Of a stretch of DNA of 64,000 nucleotides, positions 62,196 to 64,000 are shown one piece after another (positions within the stretch are counted from its first letter, which is position 1; each line of letters starts with the position of its first letter). The DNA is taken from positions 62,001-126,000 of the forward strand of contig NZ_SNZF01000010.1 in assembly GCF_004363725.1 (NCBI RefSeq), written 5' to 3'. Below the pieces are notes generated by a model. That model was not told the DNA's origin and did not search any database. It saw only the letters and a list, made by a program, of their open reading frames with translations. Origin of the DNA: Aquamicrobium defluvii. GTDB taxonomy: Bacteria; Pseudomonadota; Alphaproteobacteria; Rhizobiales; Rhizobiaceae. Both the position numbers and the translations under genes were made by a program.

Positions 62196-64000
62196 TCAGT
62201 CCTCCCTGCCGGCGGGGAGGGTGCGGCTGCACATGCGCCGCACGGCATCGGCGATTGAGGCCGCGGTCGGCATGACCTCGCGTTCCAGCCGGTCGTTATA
62301 GGGCATGGGCACTTCGAGGGCCCCGAGCCGTTCCACCGGGGCGTCGAGCCAGTCGAAGGCTTCCTCGGTGATCTGGGCGGCGATCTCCCCGCCCAGGCCG
62401 CCGGTGCGCCATGCCTCATGAACGACGAGGCAGCGGCTTGTTTTCTTCACCGAACGCACGAAGCAGGCCATGTCGAGCGGGCGCAGGCTGCGCGGGTCGA
62501 TCACCTCCACGCTGACGCCTTCGCGCGCGAGCGTTTCAGCAGCAGACAGGGCGCGCTCGACCATGGCGAGGGTCGCGATGACGGTAATGTCGTGGCCCTC
62601 GCGCTTGATGTCGGCCTTGCCGATCTCGATCTCGTAGGGCTGTTCGGGAACCGGCGCCGCGCCGCCGAGATAAAGCAGCTTGTGCTCCAGGAAGATGACC
62701 GGGTTGTCGTCACGGATCGCCGCCATCAGCAGACCCTTGGCGTCATAGGGGGTCGAGGGGGCAAGCACGGTGAGGCCGGGAATATGGGCGAACCACGCCT
62801 CCAGCGACTGCGAGTGCTGGGCCGCAAGACGGATGCCGCCGCCTTGCGGTCCACGAAACACCACCGGCACGTTGGCCTTGCCGCCCAGCATGAAACGCAG
62901 CTTGGCGGCTTGGTTGACGATCGGGTCCATCATGAAGGTGACGAAGTCGAATATCTGGATCTCGGCGATCGGCCGCCGGCCGGACAGGGCCGCGCCTACC
63001 GCAGCGCCGGAAATGACGCCTTCGGAGATCGGCGTGTTGATGATGCGGTCGCCGCCGAAGCGCTCGTGCAGGCCGCGTGTGACGCCGAAGGTGCCGCCGA
63101 CAGGGCCGACATCCTCGCCCATCAGGAACACGGTTTCGTCTTCCTCGATCGACTGGAAGATCGCCTCGCGAACCGCTTCCGTATAGGTGATGGCGCGGCT
63201 GCCGGCCGGGGGCGGGGCCGCAGGGGTGCGACGCGGAGCAAGGATCTTGTCGAACATCGACTGCGCGTCCGGCTCGGGCGAGGCTTCCGCGAAGCGGACC
63301 GCGTCCTCGATCACCTCGCCGACCTCCGCCGCCAGCGCGTCATAATCCGCTTCGGCGATGTCCCATTCCTCGATCAGCCGGCGGCGCATGCGCAGCAGCG
63401 GATCTTCCGTCAGCCATTGCCGCACCTCTTCGTCGGTGCGATAGCCGAGCAGATTGCCGCGCACCGAATGGTCGCCGTGGCGATAGGTCATGGCCTCGAT
63501 GAGGGTGGGGCCTTCGCCGGCGCGGGCGCGGGCGATCGCTTCCGACACGGCGGCATAGACGGCGACAGGATCGTTGCCGTCTATGCGTTCGCCGGGAATG
63601 CCGTAGCTCTGCGCACGGGCGGCGACCGATCCGCCCGCCGTGGCGTGGTCGAAGGGCGTCGACATGCCGTAAAGGTTGTTTTCGCACATGAACACGATGG
63701 GCAGCTTCCACAGCGCCGACATGTTCAGCGCTTCATGGAAGATGCCTTCGTTGGACCCGCCATCGCCGAAGAAGGCGATGCCGGCATCGTCCGAGCCGCG
63801 CTGCCTGGCGGCCAGCGCAGCGCCCACGCCAAGACCCATGCTGGCGCCGACGATGCCGTTCGCACCCAGAATGTTGAGTTGGACATCGGCCACGTGCATC
63901 GAGCCGCCGAGGCCGCCGCAGATGCCGCCGACCCGGCCGCACAGCTCGGCCATCATGCCGCGCAGGTCGGCGCCCTTGGCGATGCAGTGGCCATGGCCGC
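62196..64000 (-). CDS. 2-oxoacid/acetoin dehydrogenase E1, alpha and beta fused (5' end outside window)
   Basis: At least 600 residues are visible and the gene continues beyond the right edge. The alpha part has GGICGGLGGSMHVADV, the TPP-binding FFGDGGSNEGIFHEALN motif and GNDPVAVYAAVSEAI with AMTYRHGDHS. A Pro/Ala-rich link (APRRTPAAPPPAGSR, about residue 250 of the visible part) joins the beta part: VFLMGEDVGPVGGTFGVTRG, NTPISEGVISGAAVG, EIQIFDFVTFMMDPIVNQAA and VIDPRSLRPLD. E1 alpha and beta are usually separate genes in alphaproteobacteria, so the fusion is less common. It heads the E1-E2-SDR-VOC operon. Confidence 0.92.
   Translation of the reverse strand, partial: GHGHCIAKGADLRGMMAELCGRVGGICGGLGGSMHVADVQLNILGANGIVGASMGLGVGAALAARQRGSDDAGIAFFGDGGSNEGIFHEALNMSALWKLPIVFMCENNLYGMSTPFDHATAGGSVAARAQSYGIPGERIDGNDPVAVYAAVSEAIARARAGEGPTLIEAMTYRHGDHSVRGNLLGYRTDEEVRQWLTEDPLLRMRRRLIEEWDIAEADYDALAAEVGEVIEDAVRFAEASPEPDAQSMFDKILAPRRTPAAPPPAGSRAITYTEAVREAIFQSIEEDETVFLMGEDVGPVGGTFGVTRGLHERFGGDRIINTPISEGVISGAAVGAALSGRRPIAEIQIFDFVTFMMDPIVNQAAKLRFMLGGKANVPVVFRGPQGGGIRLAAQHSQSLEAWFAHIPGLTVLAPSTPYDAKGLLMAAIRDDNPVIFLEHKLLYLGGAAPVPEQPYEIEIGKADIKREGHDITVIATLAMVERALSAAETLAREGVSVEVIDPRSLRPLDMACFVRSVKKTSRCLVVHEAWRTGGLGGEIAAQITEEAFDWLDAPVERLGALEVPMPYNDRLEREVMPTAASIADAVRRMCSRTLPAGRED

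Overview
This 64 kb window comes from a GC-rich alphaproteobacterium, most likely a member of the Hyphomicrobiales (Rhizobiales; Phyllobacteriaceae/Brucellaceae-like). The strongest evidence is a complete repABC replication and partition locus (51.75-55.38 kb) with the small antisense RNA typical of that family. The window is therefore part of a plasmid or chromid. It also carries metabolic genes usually found on the chromosome: nadABC with its NrtR regulator, and the end of hppD.

Layout, left to right. (1) 0-0.4 kb: the 3' end of hppD. (2) 0.5-10 kb: an iron-chelate uptake locus with a TonB-dependent receptor, an IclR regulator, a FecBCDE-type ABC transporter, a siderophore-interacting flavoreductase, and an NtaA/DmoA-type FMN monooxygenase coupled to the transporter ATPase. 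(3) 10-17 kb: a seven-gene leftward operon for uptake and breakdown of an amino-acid-like compound (polar amino acid ABC transporter, EutB-like PLP dehydratase, EutC-like ornithine cyclodeaminase homologue, M20 amidohydrolase), divergent from a YheO-type regulator. (4) 17-20.3 kb: a GAF-Fis regulator, an aldehyde dehydrogenase and a DUF779 protein. (5) 20.4-27 kb: hydantoinase/oxoprolinase subunits A and B, an AraC regulator and an NCS1 permease. (6) 27.3-31.7 kb: nrtR-nadA-nadB-nadC with two tandem candidate operators. (7) 31.8-37.1 kb: a hydroxyproline catabolic cluster (GntR, DapA-like deaminase, Ldh2-type reductase, DadA-type oxidase, 4-hydroxyproline epimerase). (8) 37.1-42.1 kb: an HlyD/RbbA/ABC-2 export system. 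(9) 42.3-47.8 kb: a phasin-like protein, TetR, PHA synthase, a MaoC-phosphate acetyltransferase fusion and acetate/propionate kinase, with a candidate FNR/FixK box in the divergent promoter.

From 47.8 to 59.6 kb the DNA is scarred. An IS6-family element cuts an unknown gene. Remnants of scfR, prpC and prpB follow; prpB has two 1-nt deletions and a Cys-to-Phe change at the catalytic loop. Then come the intact repABC locus, a tyrosine recombinase, two damaged IS21-family istA copies and a chimeric TetR fragment. The last 4.4 kb (59.7-64 kb, leftward) encodes a VOC protein, an SDR dehydrogenase, an E2 acyltransferase and a fused E1 alpha-beta 2-oxoacid dehydrogenase that runs off the right edge.

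Most of the window is import-and-degrade modules, each with its own regulator, around a plasmid origin where mobile elements have collected. All calls come from reading the sequence; no database search was run.
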